DNA of 64,000 bases, taken from NCBI GenBank assembly GCA_003254905.1, contig QANU01053415.1:62001-126000 (forward strand), given 5' to 3'. Within the stretch, counting starts at the first letter, position 1. The number at the start of each line of letters is the position of its first letter. The stretch comes from Nissolia schottii (Eukaryota > Streptophyta > Magnoliopsida > Fabales > Fabaceae). The notes under the pieces are model-generated. The model was not told the origin of the DNA, searched no databases, and saw nothing but the letters and a program-made list of their open reading frames with translations. Position numbers and translations under genes: made by a program. Below, in pieces: positions 33,053 through 44,164 of this stretch.

Positions 33053-35457
33053 TCAATTGCATACGACGTCAGAGTAGAACGCTATGGTCCTTCTTTCGCA
33101 GTTTTGTACGCTTAGCAATTCAACGTCAAAAACTTCAAACTGTTTAGAGCTGAAAAAGGTTGAAGGTCCAACCTGCAGAACACAGGACATCAGGTATGCT
33201 AAGAAGAACTAAGAATGATGAACTATTGGAGAAAGGAGATGAAAGGATAGGAAACGAGAGGACGTAGGAACTCACCGGTGGTCCAAGTTCCGGTGGAATA
33301 ATGATTCTTCTCTTCCCACCTGGTCTCATGTCTTTAATTCCTTCCTCAAATCCTGCATCAGAAAAAGGATGAATACTCTTTTAACATCCGGTTTGTAAGG
33401 GAAATTGATGATTACTAACTCTTAAAAAGTTTAACCTGGAACCAATGCCTTAGTTCCCATGCGGATTTTGGCCGGAGAACCCTGCAAATAAGTGCTGTCA
33501 ATGCGACGGCCGGATTCATTATAGCCAACATAGTGAAAGGTGACCTGCAAAACATGACATGTAATCAGATAATAAGCAAGTTGGTGAATAGAATTTGTGT
33601 AATGAAAGTCAAGTTTTCATCCCAGTCCCTAGTGCCTAAAAGTTGCGGTGTTCTCTAACATCAAACATCAAGTTCCATTTTCCCCCAGCTCAACTATTTC
33701 TCTAACATGTAGAAAAATTTTCTAGATCAAACCAAAACATACTTCCTTCCATTCTGTAATCATATTTAGAGGTGTAGCCAGTTGCAAAAGGCTACATAGG
33801 GGCATATCTAGTTCTCAACCTGATCTTCCATGCCTAATAGTTTTGGAGAGTGCTTCTGCCGAACCATTGAATTAAGATTGAATCACAAAGAACAAAGAAA
33901 GAAGTAGCAGATTGGGAAGGAAAAAAATAAAATAAAAGAAAAAACCTGCTGACCATCCTTTGGGCAATCACCTTTACCAACTTCAAAATCTTTGTATATG
34001 AGCCCCGAATCACGCTTTACATAGTTATCTGGTGCTACCACTTTAACTTCAAAACCTGAAACGTAAATTAAGAAATCAGACCATTATGTTCAAAAACATA
34101 TCCAAGAGGTTCACAACAAACATATTTTACGCCTCGGTGATCACTGAGCTAGTTGGAAATAACATAATTTTTCTTATTGAACTTAGAAAGTAGCACAATG
34201 TAAGGAAAAACAAATGTAAGATCAGATATTGCACCATGGAAATCATATACAGATAAATCGTGACTAGATCATTAAAGAGATGGAGAAAAACAATAATCAT
34301 TACCTTCTCTAATAAAATTTGGGAAGTCCTCTGGTGCATTGTTCTCCTGTTGTATCCGCCTATTTTGGTTTAACAAGCGATTTTCGTCGTATGGATTCTT
34401 ACTCTTTGTCTTCCCATATGAAGACAAATTTGGAAAAACACCAGTTGATACCAAAACAGAAAGGATAAGCTTCCTCCTTAATGTTTTCTCAGAATGTAAT
34501 GTACAACTATCCTGCGCGCTGTTCATAAATCTATTACAAATCATAACCAAACACAAAATGCTACTAAACAATAACCCTTTAGAGGAAATTTCGCGAAAAG
34601 AATGTCAAAATAGGGTCACTCTTACAGGTAATCCAGTGATTTCTGATTTGTGCATCCAAGAGTTAATTGTCTCCTTTGAGGGAAAATAGCTCCATGTATA
34701 GCAAAAGGGAAATTTACTGCCAGAAAAAAAGTAAAAAGCTCTTTTTTTTTTTAGGTTAAGAAGTAATTACAACAAGAAACAACTTCCATTCTCTATTTTC
34801 TTGCCACAATCATTAACTTCACAGCAAACAATGCCAGTTCCTAGCAGTTCTAAGATCTAAGCTTATTTACATCTAGGCTTCAACTATTCCTCCTAATTTT
34901 GGCAGCTAATGAAATCAAATAACATGCAACATGGTGGTTATTGATTAACATTTAACCACTGGTTTTCTTTCAACAGAATATGAAGTTTCTAACACCATAT
35001 AAAGTTAACCATATGGGTAGGTTCCAATTGAACCCCATGACATCAAAATCACACCAATATCTTAAAAGACTAAGAATGGTTCCAACTGATACCAGCAACA
35101 AACACAAAAAAGAAAACAAATACAAATAAAATAGAATAGAATAGAATAGAATAGAATAAAATAAAATGAAATTTGCTCAATCAGCATCTTCAATTCCAGT
35201 CACACAATAAAGATATCCCAAAGTTTCAAACTTTCTGACCTTTAAATATAGGAATGCTATATTACAAGAAGCTGACACATATACAAAGCCAGAATCTTAC
35301 ATCCTAGGGAGTAAAAAAGCAATATGCCACAGCTTAAAAAATGTTGCCAAATGCAATGTATTGTGAATGTTAGTGTCAGAGAGAGAGAGAGTTTACAGGG
35401 ATGAGATGGGAGCATGAGTGAGAGAGAGGGAGTTGAAGAAGATACGAGGGGAAGCAT
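33053..35457 (-). CDS. FKBP20-2: Chloroplast FKBP-type prolyl isomerase FKBP20-2
   Basis: Minus-strand exons 34304-~34530, 33946-34055, 33436-33544, 33276-33352 and 33053-33172 give an in-frame FKBP with GT/AG borders. Diagnostic segments are KTKSKNPYDENRLL, FPNFIREGFEVKVVAPDNY, VTFHYVGYNESGRRIDSTY, KIRMGTKALVPGFEEGI, RPGGKRRIIIPPELGPP and STFFSSKQFEVFDVELL, ending CERRTIAFYSDVVCN. This is the thylakoid-lumen FKBP20-2 subgroup, implicated in photosystem II supercomplex assembly. Several canonical FKBP active-site aromatics differ, as is usual in this subgroup, so isomerase activity may be low. The probable transit-peptide exon starts at 35457 (MLPLVSSSTPSLSLMLP) with a donor near 35397. It joins the next exon with a one-base phase mismatch, so the 5' end is not settled. 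Confidence 0.88.
34572..35396 (-). other. Probable FKBP20-2 intron 1
   Basis: No coding similarity is seen. It includes an (aatag)n tract at about 35131-35160. Confidence 0.5.
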
Positions 35458-37018
35458 GGCCTCCTCCTCCCACACTGAGCAGAGTAGCAGCAACAGCAGC
35501 AGAAGAAAAAAGCAGCACAAAATCTTATGTTATCCACTCTGGTCTCTTTGTGGGTTGTTAAATATCCTTTGTATAACAAAATTAACGACAAAGCAAATCC
35601 ATTGCTATAAAACTCATTTCTTATTGATCTTTTATTATAAATTTCTTTTATTATACTTATATTATATGTAATGTTCATTTTGTTAATTAATGATAATATA
35701 TTACATTTAATAAGACAGGTAAAAATTTAATTAATAAGATTCATTTCTGCCAAAATGCTCATAGTAGGGCACACGACTCTAACCAGATAAGGTGGAGGAT
35801 AATTTTATTCTTCGGATAATTATATTAATATATAAAAATATATTGAAACTCAAATGGTTTGGGTCTGGTATGTTTGATCTTTGAGAAAAAGGGTTTGGAA
35901 CTTTTCTCTTTTGGAGGCCCATCAGTATGAGGCCAGCTATGGGCCACATGGAGGACCAGGAATACAAAATCTCTTTGCTTCTATATCATTAACAAGTATT
36001 TTCTTACTTGAAATTAAAAATAAAGAAATAAGAAATGTTTTTTTATTTTTTTAATTTGACTTTATTCTTGTTCATCTTTTTAGACATACTTGAATGCCCT
36101 GGACTTGGGTGAGAAATAAGGAGAATAAAAAAAAAATATATGAAAAGAATGACAACTTGAACACTACTTCTGATACATGTATGTATTCATTCCATTGGTT
36201 TATTATCTTATATTATCCACAATGTATGTGAAAATAGCACTTCTTTAAGCAATAATTTAGCTATCATCATCATCATCATTCCTTATATATTATTATTATA
36301 TTATAAAGTTAGTGAAGGCTAAGCAATGATTCCAGCTGGTCATGCAGTTGGAGTGGTTGAACTTGAAGGCAGATTATATATATACACACACAGATCGTGT
36401 CGATAATATGTTCATCACAAGAATAATGAAATGCTAATGAATTTTCAACTTTGAATTTGATGTTGACCATTTTTACAAGTTCTTTAAGGATTTTCAACTT
36501 GGACTGACTCTACCTGCCTCCATTTCTTCAGGATTTTGTTTGCTATGCAAGTAATGAAGGCCAGTCAGATTGAAAAAGACTTGTGAATTTTCACAAAAAT
36601 TTAAGGGAAGAAGGAAAAACAAATTTTTTAAGGACGGACTCTACCTGCCTTAGTTGCCTTTGTTAAGTCTGACATTGCTCAGGAATATGTCCTCTATAGT
36701 CTTTATAATGGCTTGAACAACTCTAGACCTTATGAGTTAGCTTTTGAGGTTGAATTAATTAGGTTCGCTCAATTCTAATATGGTACGAGAGATTTTACAA
36801 CCAACTGAGCTAAGCTTTGATCCTTGTTGTTTGTATTCTTCTAATTATTGTGCACGCTTCAAGTCAAAAATAACTATTGTATGACTGACATGTATAGATA
36901 ATGCATCTATCCAACAATTTAAGCTTTTAAGAGAGATGATTGCCAACTGTTATAATCTGAACAAGTGGAATACATTCATTATTCATAGAATAACACATAG
37001 TTTTTCTACTATGCCAAC
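35458..37018. other. Intergenic, FKBP20-2 promoter side and UGT 3' flank
   Basis: AT-rich. The first ~70 bp are a (CAG)n-like, GA-rich 5' leader of FKBP20-2. No gene or transposon terminus was recognised in the remainder. Confidence 0.6.
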
Positions 37019-38473
37019 TCAAATGCTCTGCCATTTCAATGCAAGACTAGAGAGTGCCTTCTTAGAGGAACCATTCTCACTCGTTGCAACAGCAGCAGCA
37101 TCACTCAACTCCTTGACCCTCTTCCTTATTCCCAACCCTTCATCCCCACCTTCCATTATCCTCTTTATAACTTTGGCAATTTCATGTCTTGTTACTATGC
37201 CGCCACTTTTCCCTTCATCAACTTCTGGCCTCAATGCCACTTTGAGCACATCAGTGAGCAATACAGCATTCAATCTCTGCTCAGCAAAGAGAGGCCATGC
37301 AATCAAAGGCACCCCATTAACCACACTCTCAAGAGTTGAGTTCCAACCGCAATGGCTCAAGAATCCACCTGTTGAACCATGGCCAAGCACCTCAACTTGT
37401 GGGGCCCAATTTGGAACCACAAGGCCTTGCCCTTGAGTCCTATCCAAGAAACCCGGTGGCAAGTATTGCATTGGATCCTCATTCTGTCCCATAAGGTAAG
37501 CAGAGCCACCAAAGTTGCTTGGAGCTCTCAAAACCCATAAGAACTTGTGTCCACTCAATTCCAACCCAAATGCTATCTCATTGAGTTGCTCATGACTGAG
37601 GGTCCCACCACTCCCAAAAGATATATACAACACAGAATCTGGCGGCTGATTTTCCAACCATGTCACACAGTCCAACATGTTTGTCTTGTTGCTTGACTCA
37701 CTTTGAATGATTGGTCCAATTGGATACACAAAAGGACTATTGGTACTGCTGCTGTTACCTCCATTGGCTTCTTCTCTTTGTTGTTGTATAGCTCTTATGA
37801 CATCTCCTTCCAAACCTGTGAAGGTGTTCACTATGGCACCATCAGCCAGAGAGTATCTTTGGCACACGCCAAGTAATGATTTGTAGGCCTCACTTGATCT
37901 TCCAAGAAGAACCGGGTCCGGAAGCTCCTTGACCGGAAAAGGCACAACATAACCAGGAACTTCCACAGTTTTTGTCAACTCTAAGGACTCATGAGAGGAG
38001 AAACTCTCATCAATCTGTGGAAATTGGAGGCAGAATGAGAGATATGTGGCTCCTGAGGCAAAGAAAGCATAGGACAAGAGGTTGAATTCCCTGGCAACAT
38101 CGAGCGCATCGGTCGAGAATATGCTGAAAACTAGAGCGACAGGGTGGTTTTTGGAACTCAGTGAGGCTAGTGCTTCATGGAGGAATGGAAGAGAGTGCTT
38201 CACAGTGAGTTGCATGAGGGTAGCAGGTTGAGAGACCTCGGTGTTAAGATCTTCAACATTCACTTGGGGGAGGATGGTGAAGCCTATGTTTGGAGGGAGA
38301 GTGTTGAGGATGGATTTGGTGGAAGAAGAGGGAGGGCCAAGTGTTGGAATGAGGATCTTGACATGGAAATCTTGGTTCTCATGAATGAGTCTCTTTGCAA
38401 ACTCAACAATTGGGATCAAATGGCTTAATCCAGGGGAAGGAACCATTACAATGCATGGATTATTTTTCTCCAT
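37019..38473 (-). CDS. UGT72: UDP-glycosyltransferase, family 1, UGT72 group
   Basis: A single 484-aa exon. The C-terminal PSPG box at residues 356-399 is complete: WAPQ at 356-359, HCGWNS at 374-379, WPLFAEQ at 393-399. The final Gln399 fits UDP-glucose use. The N-terminus PSPGLSHLIP carries the catalytic His18. FGSGGTLS, PPDSVLYISF and the KALSSLALKW ending place it in the UGT72 group, whose members glucosylate monolignols, hydroquinones and flavonoids in the cytosol. The Asp that pairs with this His in UGT72B1 (Asp117) aligns here with Ser117 (VFSIFSTDALD), although Asp122 nearby is kept. The sugar acceptor cannot be told from sequence. A TATA box lies ~90 bp upstream. It is on the same strand as, and 588 bp from, the DUF761 gene. 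Confidence 0.93.
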   Translation of the reverse strand: MEKNNPCIVMVPSPGLSHLIPIVEFAKRLIHENQDFHVKILIPTLGPPSSSTKSILNTLPPNIGFTILPQVNVEDLNTEVSQPATLMQLTVKHSLPFLHEALASLSSKNHPVALVFSIFSTDALDVAREFNLLSYAFFASGATYLSFCLQFPQIDESFSSHESLELTKTVEVPGYVVPFPVKELPDPVLLGRSSEAYKSLLGVCQRYSLADGAIVNTFTGLEGDVIRAIQQQREEANGGNSSSTNSPFVYPIGPIIQSESSNKTNMLDCVTWLENQPPDSVLYISFGSGGTLSHEQLNEIAFGLELSGHKFLWVLRAPSNFGGSAYLMGQNEDPMQYLPPGFLDRTQGQGLVVPNWAPQVEVLGHGSTGGFLSHCGWNSTLESVVNGVPLIAWPLFAEQRLNAVLLTDVLKVALRPEVDEGKSGGIVTRHEIAKVIKRIMEGGDEGLGIRKRVKELSDAAAVATSENGSSKKALSSLALKWQSI

Positions 38474-38560
38474 TTGATTTGTGATCCTGATACTAATAAT
38501 ATGGAACTTTGTTTAGCGTGCTCCTTTTTCTTTAAATTAAAGTTTCCTGATCTTGAAGGT

Positions 38561-38570
38561 GGTTTTATAG
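38561..38570 (-). promoter_or_regulatory. TATA box of the UGT72 gene
   Basis: On the minus strand CTATAAAACC lies about 90 bp before the start codon at 38473, a normal plant TATA-to-ATG distance. Confidence 0.6.
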
Positions 38571-39060
38571 CAAGTGATGAATGAATTGGTCTTTAGTACA
38601 CGCCACTTAATTGTTTTTGACTAATTGTATATTAATTGATGTGAGCTGAATTGTTTTTGACCAATTGTGAATTAAGTATTATGTAAGCTCTTGCGTAACA
38701 TGTTACTATCAATGAAAACTACCTTAGTGGTGAACAAGTGACCAAATGGTTTTGAAATCGAATGATTCTATTATCTTCACTTGTGGTTGTATATGTATAC
38801 TTCATAGATAATGCAACAATATAGACTTTGTACTCACTTTATATACAAAATCATTAATAAGAAAAATTAAAATTTTCTGGATTGGAGATAGCTTAGGTGA
38901 AACATAATAATCCATGGATGAATTCGTTTTCATCTTGTTAGGAACTATTGGAACTACAAAAGTTTATATATACTACAGAAACAAAAACAAACTAAGACTT
39001 TTTCCACTAAGTAAGGTCGATTACATAGATCGAACATCGCCTAGTGTGTTTTGCAATAAA
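38571..39060. other. Spacer between UGT72 and DUF761 genes
   Basis: UGT72 upstream region and DUF761 3' flank. It has two imperfect copies of 'gaattgtttttgaccaattgt' near 38610-38670. No gene is seen. Confidence 0.6.
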
Positions 39061-40770
39061 TCAAATAATACAGTTTCCAACTATTCCTGGCCCTTTTGAT
39101 CTTTCAACTGATGCCATTCTCTGAAGCCTAAAATGTGCTTTGAACTTGGCTATAAACTCGCTAGCTTTCTTATCAACCTCAGAATCCGGTCCAAGATCAA
39201 CAACACTTTCGGCCTTCTTAGCTTCATCGGAGATCACCTGAGAGGTTTCAAGCTCAATATCTGATTCCTCTCTACACTTGTCATAAGGTCCTTCCTTATG
39301 ATCTCTCTTAAGATGATTAGAAATTGTAACCTCAAGCTTAGGACAACAAGCATTTAGATCATGTCCTCCACTTTGAATTTTACCTTTTCTGATCAACATT
39401 GAATCAACATTATTAGGCTTCTTTTCGACGTTCTCATCAGTTTTCTTGCTACACACTTCACCTGTTCTCATTGTCATTGAAGCTATTCCACTAGCTCTTC
39501 TTGTTCTAACTGATTTTCCCTTTGATGGAGCTTTCATATTGGTCTTTGTGTCATTTTGGAGCAAGGAGTCAATACTATATCCGCGAGAATGAAACGGCGC
39601 CATTGAAATTTCTTCTTTCCTTCCAAGTGGAGGCGATGGCGAGCTTGAAGAAGAGTGTAATGAAGAAAATGTACTCTTCTGAGATGAGAAAGATTCCATA
39701 GATTGGAATGTCTCTGAACTGAGTGGTTCAAATTGAGTTTCATCAACAGAAATTGACCTCAAATGAGAAGGATGGGAAATATAAGCATAATTTCTCTTAG
39801 CTTCCATCCTTCCATGTATTGAAGAATATCTTGAGGTTGTATTCTTTCTGTTTTGCTCCACACCTTCCTCTTGGAAATGCATATTATCCGATGAGTTCGA
39901 ATCCGAGGAAGAACACATACTTGTGTAGGAAGAGAAAGATGTTTTTGACAGCAAAGAGTGTGAACTCAATGATTCAAGTTCTGTTTCATCAATTGAAAGA
40001 GGCCTAAAATGGGAAGGACATGAAACATCACCATGTCTACATTCTCTTTCCTTCCTTCTAGTTCTAGAACTTGATTCAGCACCATCATCAATTTTTTGCT
40101 CCAAATTGAAAGGACTCAAACTACCAAGGTCCCTATCTTTACACTTATATGAGCCCTTAGATGAATCATCACTTTCATTGGTGTATTTAGGACTATCTTC
40201 TTCCCTTGAAACTGACCTTAAACTCCTGATTGGTAGTCCTAGAGATCTATAACCAATAGCTTCCCCACACTCACTATAGTCTGAATTCCTAGCTTGAACC
40301 ACATTGCTTCCATCATATCTAACTGAATCACCAGAGTTACCTTCAGGAACAAGCAACCGGTGTTTGCATACTTCAAAGTACATAGGATTCTCATCAAACA
40401 CACATGGACTTTCATACCCGTCATGGCTGAAGAAAATAGATGAAATAGTGTCAACACTAATAGAGTCATGAGTCTCTAATTCTCTGTCAGCTTCTACATT
40501 CTTTCTACTTAGCAAACCATATGCCACAGCAATGCCAATGCAGAGAAGGTGAAGGATTTCCCATAACTTGGTGAATATGGTTTTTTGGTTGATAGGTTCA
40601 GGAGTTTGTGAAGGAAACAACGGCAAAACAACGAGAAACAGCGCAAAGAATAGAGACTTGAAGAGTGTGTTATAGTGAGACTTACCTTGGTTGAAGAGTT
40701 TTGGTGGAAAATGAGAGTTGAAATGGGAAAATGAGAAATGGGGTTGGGTGCACGCACTTGAATCAGCCAT
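39061..40770 (-). CDS. DUF761-domain membrane-anchored plant protein
   Basis: A single 569-aa exon. Two hydrophobic segments lie near the N-terminus (about 37-53 and 68-86) and could be membrane spans. A long, low-complexity, Ser/Glu/Lys-rich middle (90-525) contains three Ser-rich copies of a 'HLRSISVDET' and 'SLSS' type motif. The C-terminal 39 residues match the DUF761 signature: EVDKKASEFIAKFKAHFRLQ, then R-MASVERSKG. DUF761 proteins ('cotton fibre expressed') have no settled biochemical role. The start Met is the first in frame and precedes the first hydrophobic segment by 36 residues. It shares an 827-bp divergent intergenic region with ARPC5A. Confidence 0.88.
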   Translation of the reverse strand: MADSSACTQPHFSFSHFNSHFPPKLFNQGKSHYNTLFKSLFFALFLVVLPLFPSQTPEPINQKTIFTKLWEILHLLCIGIAVAYGLLSRKNVEADRELETHDSISVDTISSIFFSHDGYESPCVFDENPMYFEVCKHRLLVPEGNSGDSVRYDGSNVVQARNSDYSECGEAIGYRSLGLPIRSLRSVSREEDSPKYTNESDDSSKGSYKCKDRDLGSLSPFNLEQKIDDGAESSSRTRRKERECRHGDVSCPSHFRPLSIDETELESLSSHSLLSKTSFSSYTSMCSSSDSNSSDNMHFQEEGVEQNRKNTTSRYSSIHGRMEAKRNYAYISHPSHLRSISVDETQFEPLSSETFQSMESFSSQKSTFSSLHSSSSSPSPPLGRKEEISMAPFHSRGYSIDSLLQNDTKTNMKAPSKGKSVRTRRASGIASMTMRTGEVCSKKTDENVEKKPNNVDSMLIRKGKIQSGGHDLNACCPKLEVTISNHLKRDHKEGPYDKCREESDIELETSQVISDEAKKAESVVDLGPDSEVDKKASEFIAKFKAHFRLQRMASVERSKGPGIVGNCII

Positions 40771-41597
40771 TGCTGAAGCACCAGCAAGTTAAGCTTGTTA
40801 AACAGTGATTTGGGGTTTGGTATATGTTCTGAATAGAAAATGGGAACAAAGAAATGAAGATTACAAAACTTTGAAGGCAAGCAAGAGACAAAGAATCACT
40901 TTTTTGTTTTTACTTTTTTTTTTCTTTCAAATCATTAGAATATTTGTTTCGATTCTAATGAGTCAGTGGCAAAAGCTAAAACTTACAATGTAAAATTAGC
41001 TTAACAGAGAGAAATTTGGATGATAATTACATTAAAAAAAAAATCTTATGAACAAGAAAAATGCACAAACTAGATGTATAATACAAATAAATGGATATTA
41101 TAGTCACATCACTAGATATATATAAGAAATTATGTTTTCTTTAAGGGGATTTTTTTAATAAAATTTGAAGAATTTAGTTATATTACTTATAAATACATAA
41201 AAATAATACGTTCATTATCAATTATTTTATGACATTCACCACAAAACTTAACTAAAATTCTCATTTATTTGTATAGCAACTCTTAGCTGTTCAAAACAGT
41301 GTTTAAATCATAGATTTTTTTTTATTAAAAAAAAAATCTTGTTATAAATGAAAATTAATATATTTTTTAATAAATAATTAAAGAAGAACTATTTATACAT
41401 TGCTTTATTTATTTCATTGTTGTCTGAATTTGATATGTTTCCTCACATAACAAGAAGAGGGAGCTGCCACCATCTTCTGCTTTCAGTGCCACCGTGAGAT
41501 CCACCGTTACCTGGGTTTTACCTTGCGGGGGAAAAGAAAATCAAAAGCCACACATTTTCTCGGGAAAATTTCAGCTCAACAAAAGGGAGCTGAAATT
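40771..41597. promoter_or_regulatory. Shared divergent promoter region, DUF761 / ARPC5A
   Basis: 827 bp separate the two start codons. The middle is very AT-rich. The last ~130 bp (41465-41597) are more GC-rich and probably form the ARPC5A 5' UTR. No specific factor-binding site is claimed. Confidence 0.5.
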
Positions 41598-44164
41598 ATG
41601 GCAGGAGCTGCAGGATTCGTCGAAGCAGATAATGCGGAGGCCATCATCACCAGAATTGAACACAAATCCCGCAAGATCGAAAGCTTACTCAAACAGTAAC
41701 CATACCCTCATTTTCCTTTTCTATTTTTTCTATCTTTATTATATATTGGAAGCATAAAAATCTGTTTTTTTGGGGGAGGATGAATCAAATGCTTGAAGAG
41801 ATGGAAGTAAAAATTATGCTTTTGATTCAATTTCAGGTATAAGCCTGTGGAAGCCCTTAAAACTGCTCTTGAAGGCACGTATGCTATGACTGGTGGTGAT
41901 GAACGTTGCAAGGTTTTTAGCTTTACCCCCATTTTGCCTCTTTTTATTTTTTTTCTTTAAAAAAATAAAATTTGATACGTAAATATTGTTTTGTGCTTGC
42001 ATTTGATTTGGGTTGTTTAGGAGCTGATTTTTTTTAAATTTTTATTTTTGGAAATTTCCAGGAGCTATTTGCAGCTAGCTACAGAGACTTTGATTTTTTT
42101 TTTTTTGGTTAGGTTAGAGTTTTGTTGCAATTGAATTGTTCTCATTTCTTGAAATCACAGCATATTTTTCAATTTTCATCTCATCTATCTTGTTTTACAA
42201 ACTGTTTTTTATATTTTGGAGTTTTGAATTTTGATACTGTCATATTTGTGCTTACATTTGATTTGGGTTGTTGAGAAACAGGAACAATACTTTTCTTTTA
42301 CATTTTCAAGCTAATTTCACTTACTAAGAAGACTGTGTTTTTTTTTTCCTGGTGGTTATTGTTAGAGTTAAGGTCTACGCAGTACAATGGCATCGTTTGA
42401 TTAATGTCACTGCCTCCGCTCAGCGGGAAAAGACTTGGTTATTGTTGTTACTTTTAGAGTTTAGGGGCAATTAGAGGTTTCTAATTTGTGCAAATCACAG
42501 CATATTGTTGTGCTTACATTTGATTCAGGTTGTTGAGGAACAGGAACAGTACTTTCTTTTACATTTTAACTACCAAAAAAACATGATTTTTTGTGTGTCT
42601 GTGTAGTGTTTAGGTCTACGATAGAGTACAATGGCATCATTTGATTCATGTCACTGCCTACGCCTAGCGGGAAATATTGTTGTTACTTTTGGAGTTTAGT
42701 TGCAATTAAAGGTTTCTAATTTGTTCAAATCACATCATATTTTCCATGTGTTTTGGATTTTTCTTTTGCAGTCTGCACATTGGATTGTGGTACATAGGGC
42801 TTTAATGGCTATAAAGGATGTGGATGGGATGCTTTCTTCATTGGATCCTGAGTACTATGATATCTTGATGAAGTGAGTGGTGATTTCTTTTGTTTTAATT
42901 CATTTTTTTCATCTCAGTTTTAACTTTGGTAGCCTCTCATTCTTTGAGAATACAAATTTTCTAGGATTATGATCATTTTCTCAGATTTGTATAGTTAGTG
43001 ATCATTGTAGTTTTGGTCTCCCTGCATTTCACCTATAGATCCTTAGGACACAAGTGTTTTCCACTCTGCCTTTGCTTTCCCTATGATGTGTGCTATGTGC
43101 TATTAAAACCTTAATTGGGAAGAATAACGTAAGTACTACAATGAGCTTATTAAAGTGTGAAAACTATGAATTTTCTTCTTCTTTTTCATGCAGTAGTAGG
43201 AAACAGCTTTTTATATAAATTATGATACCATACTTGAACTTCCTGGCATGATTCTGTGCTGTGCTAGGACAATAACAGCTGGAAATCAGAATATGCAACT
43301 GTAATTAGTATAAATAATCTTTTTAGTTTACTATTTTAAATTTTTAAGAAATAGAATGACATTATGTTGGGAAGTAGCAACACATACTGTATACATGGAC
43401 AGCATTCTAAGGGATGTTTACCTCAATTTCCTGTTAATATCAATCTTGCCATTTATATAGAACTTCATGAAAAAAATTCCTAACCAAAATCTCCTTCGCT
43501 ATATATCCAAACAACTTTTGAAAAGAAAAAATGGCCATGATAAACCCATCTTCATAAGGAGCCTTCTCACTATCAAAATCCCAAACGCCTCTCCTCGCCA
43601 ATTTTTCAAAAGGTCTCTATTAGCAGTTAGCCGTGTAGCTTATATCAACATCATGAGTGGTTGAGTCTCTGTACATCTTCAAAGACCTTGTCATAGGCTA
43701 TTGAATCATTCCTCATTCATCACCTATAGGTTAAACTGCAGGTACTTTGATTTGAAGCAATTATTAATTGATCTTAAGTAACATTGAGATGTAATTGATC
43801 AAGTGAATAGTTTACATTAGTGATTTTGGCATACATTACAGAAGTTGTTCTTTGATTTGGAATGTTTTATTAGCTATCTTTACTCTCCTTAACAGTTTTT
43901 TGCCTTGGCTTTGGGAATGACCAGCTTGAAGAACCTGATATGATGTGTTTATTATTAGTCAGTAATCTTGAGTTACTAAGAACTTGTAAAAGAAATCAGT
44001 TTTCTAATCCGTTTTTTATTCACTATAGGTACTTGTATAGAGGCTTAGCTACTGGAGATCGTCCAACGTGCGATCAGTGTCTTCGGATTCACGAAAAATT
44101 GACAGAGAAAGCAGGACTAGGCTGCATTCTACGTTTCCTCACTGATACTATAAATACTGTTTGA
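41598..44164 (+). CDS. ARPC5A: ARP2/3 complex subunit 5A (p16, CROOKED)
   Basis: Four exons (41598-41695, 41837-41912, 42772-42872, 44029-44164) give a 136-aa protein with GT/AG introns and agreeing phases. Diagnostic segments are FVEADNAEAI, RIEHKSRKIESLLKQYK, VEALKTALEG, WIVVHRALMAIKD, YYDILMKYLYRGL, GDRPTCDQCLRIHEKL and the C-terminus GCILRFLTDTINTV. These match plant ARPC5A closely along its whole length. ARPC5 links subunits of the Arp2/3 complex that nucleates branched actin filaments; loss in Arabidopsis (crooked) gives distorted trichomes. Intron 3 is long (1.16 kb) and intron 2 (859 bp) holds an internal duplication. Confidence 0.95.
42247..42762. repeat. Tandem duplication in ARPC5A intron 2
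   Basis: 42247-42507 and 42508-42762 are diverged copies. Both run from 'tgtgcttacatttgatt..gggttgttgag' through 'aggtctacg', 'tacaatggcatc', 'tgtcactgcct' and 'agcgggaaa' to 'gtttctaatttgt.caaatcaca.catatt'. A partial third copy may lie at 41990-42190. Confidence 0.75.

Noticed and set aside
36936..37436. Plus-strand frame of 166 residues
   Set aside because: Antisense of the UGT72 C-terminal region.
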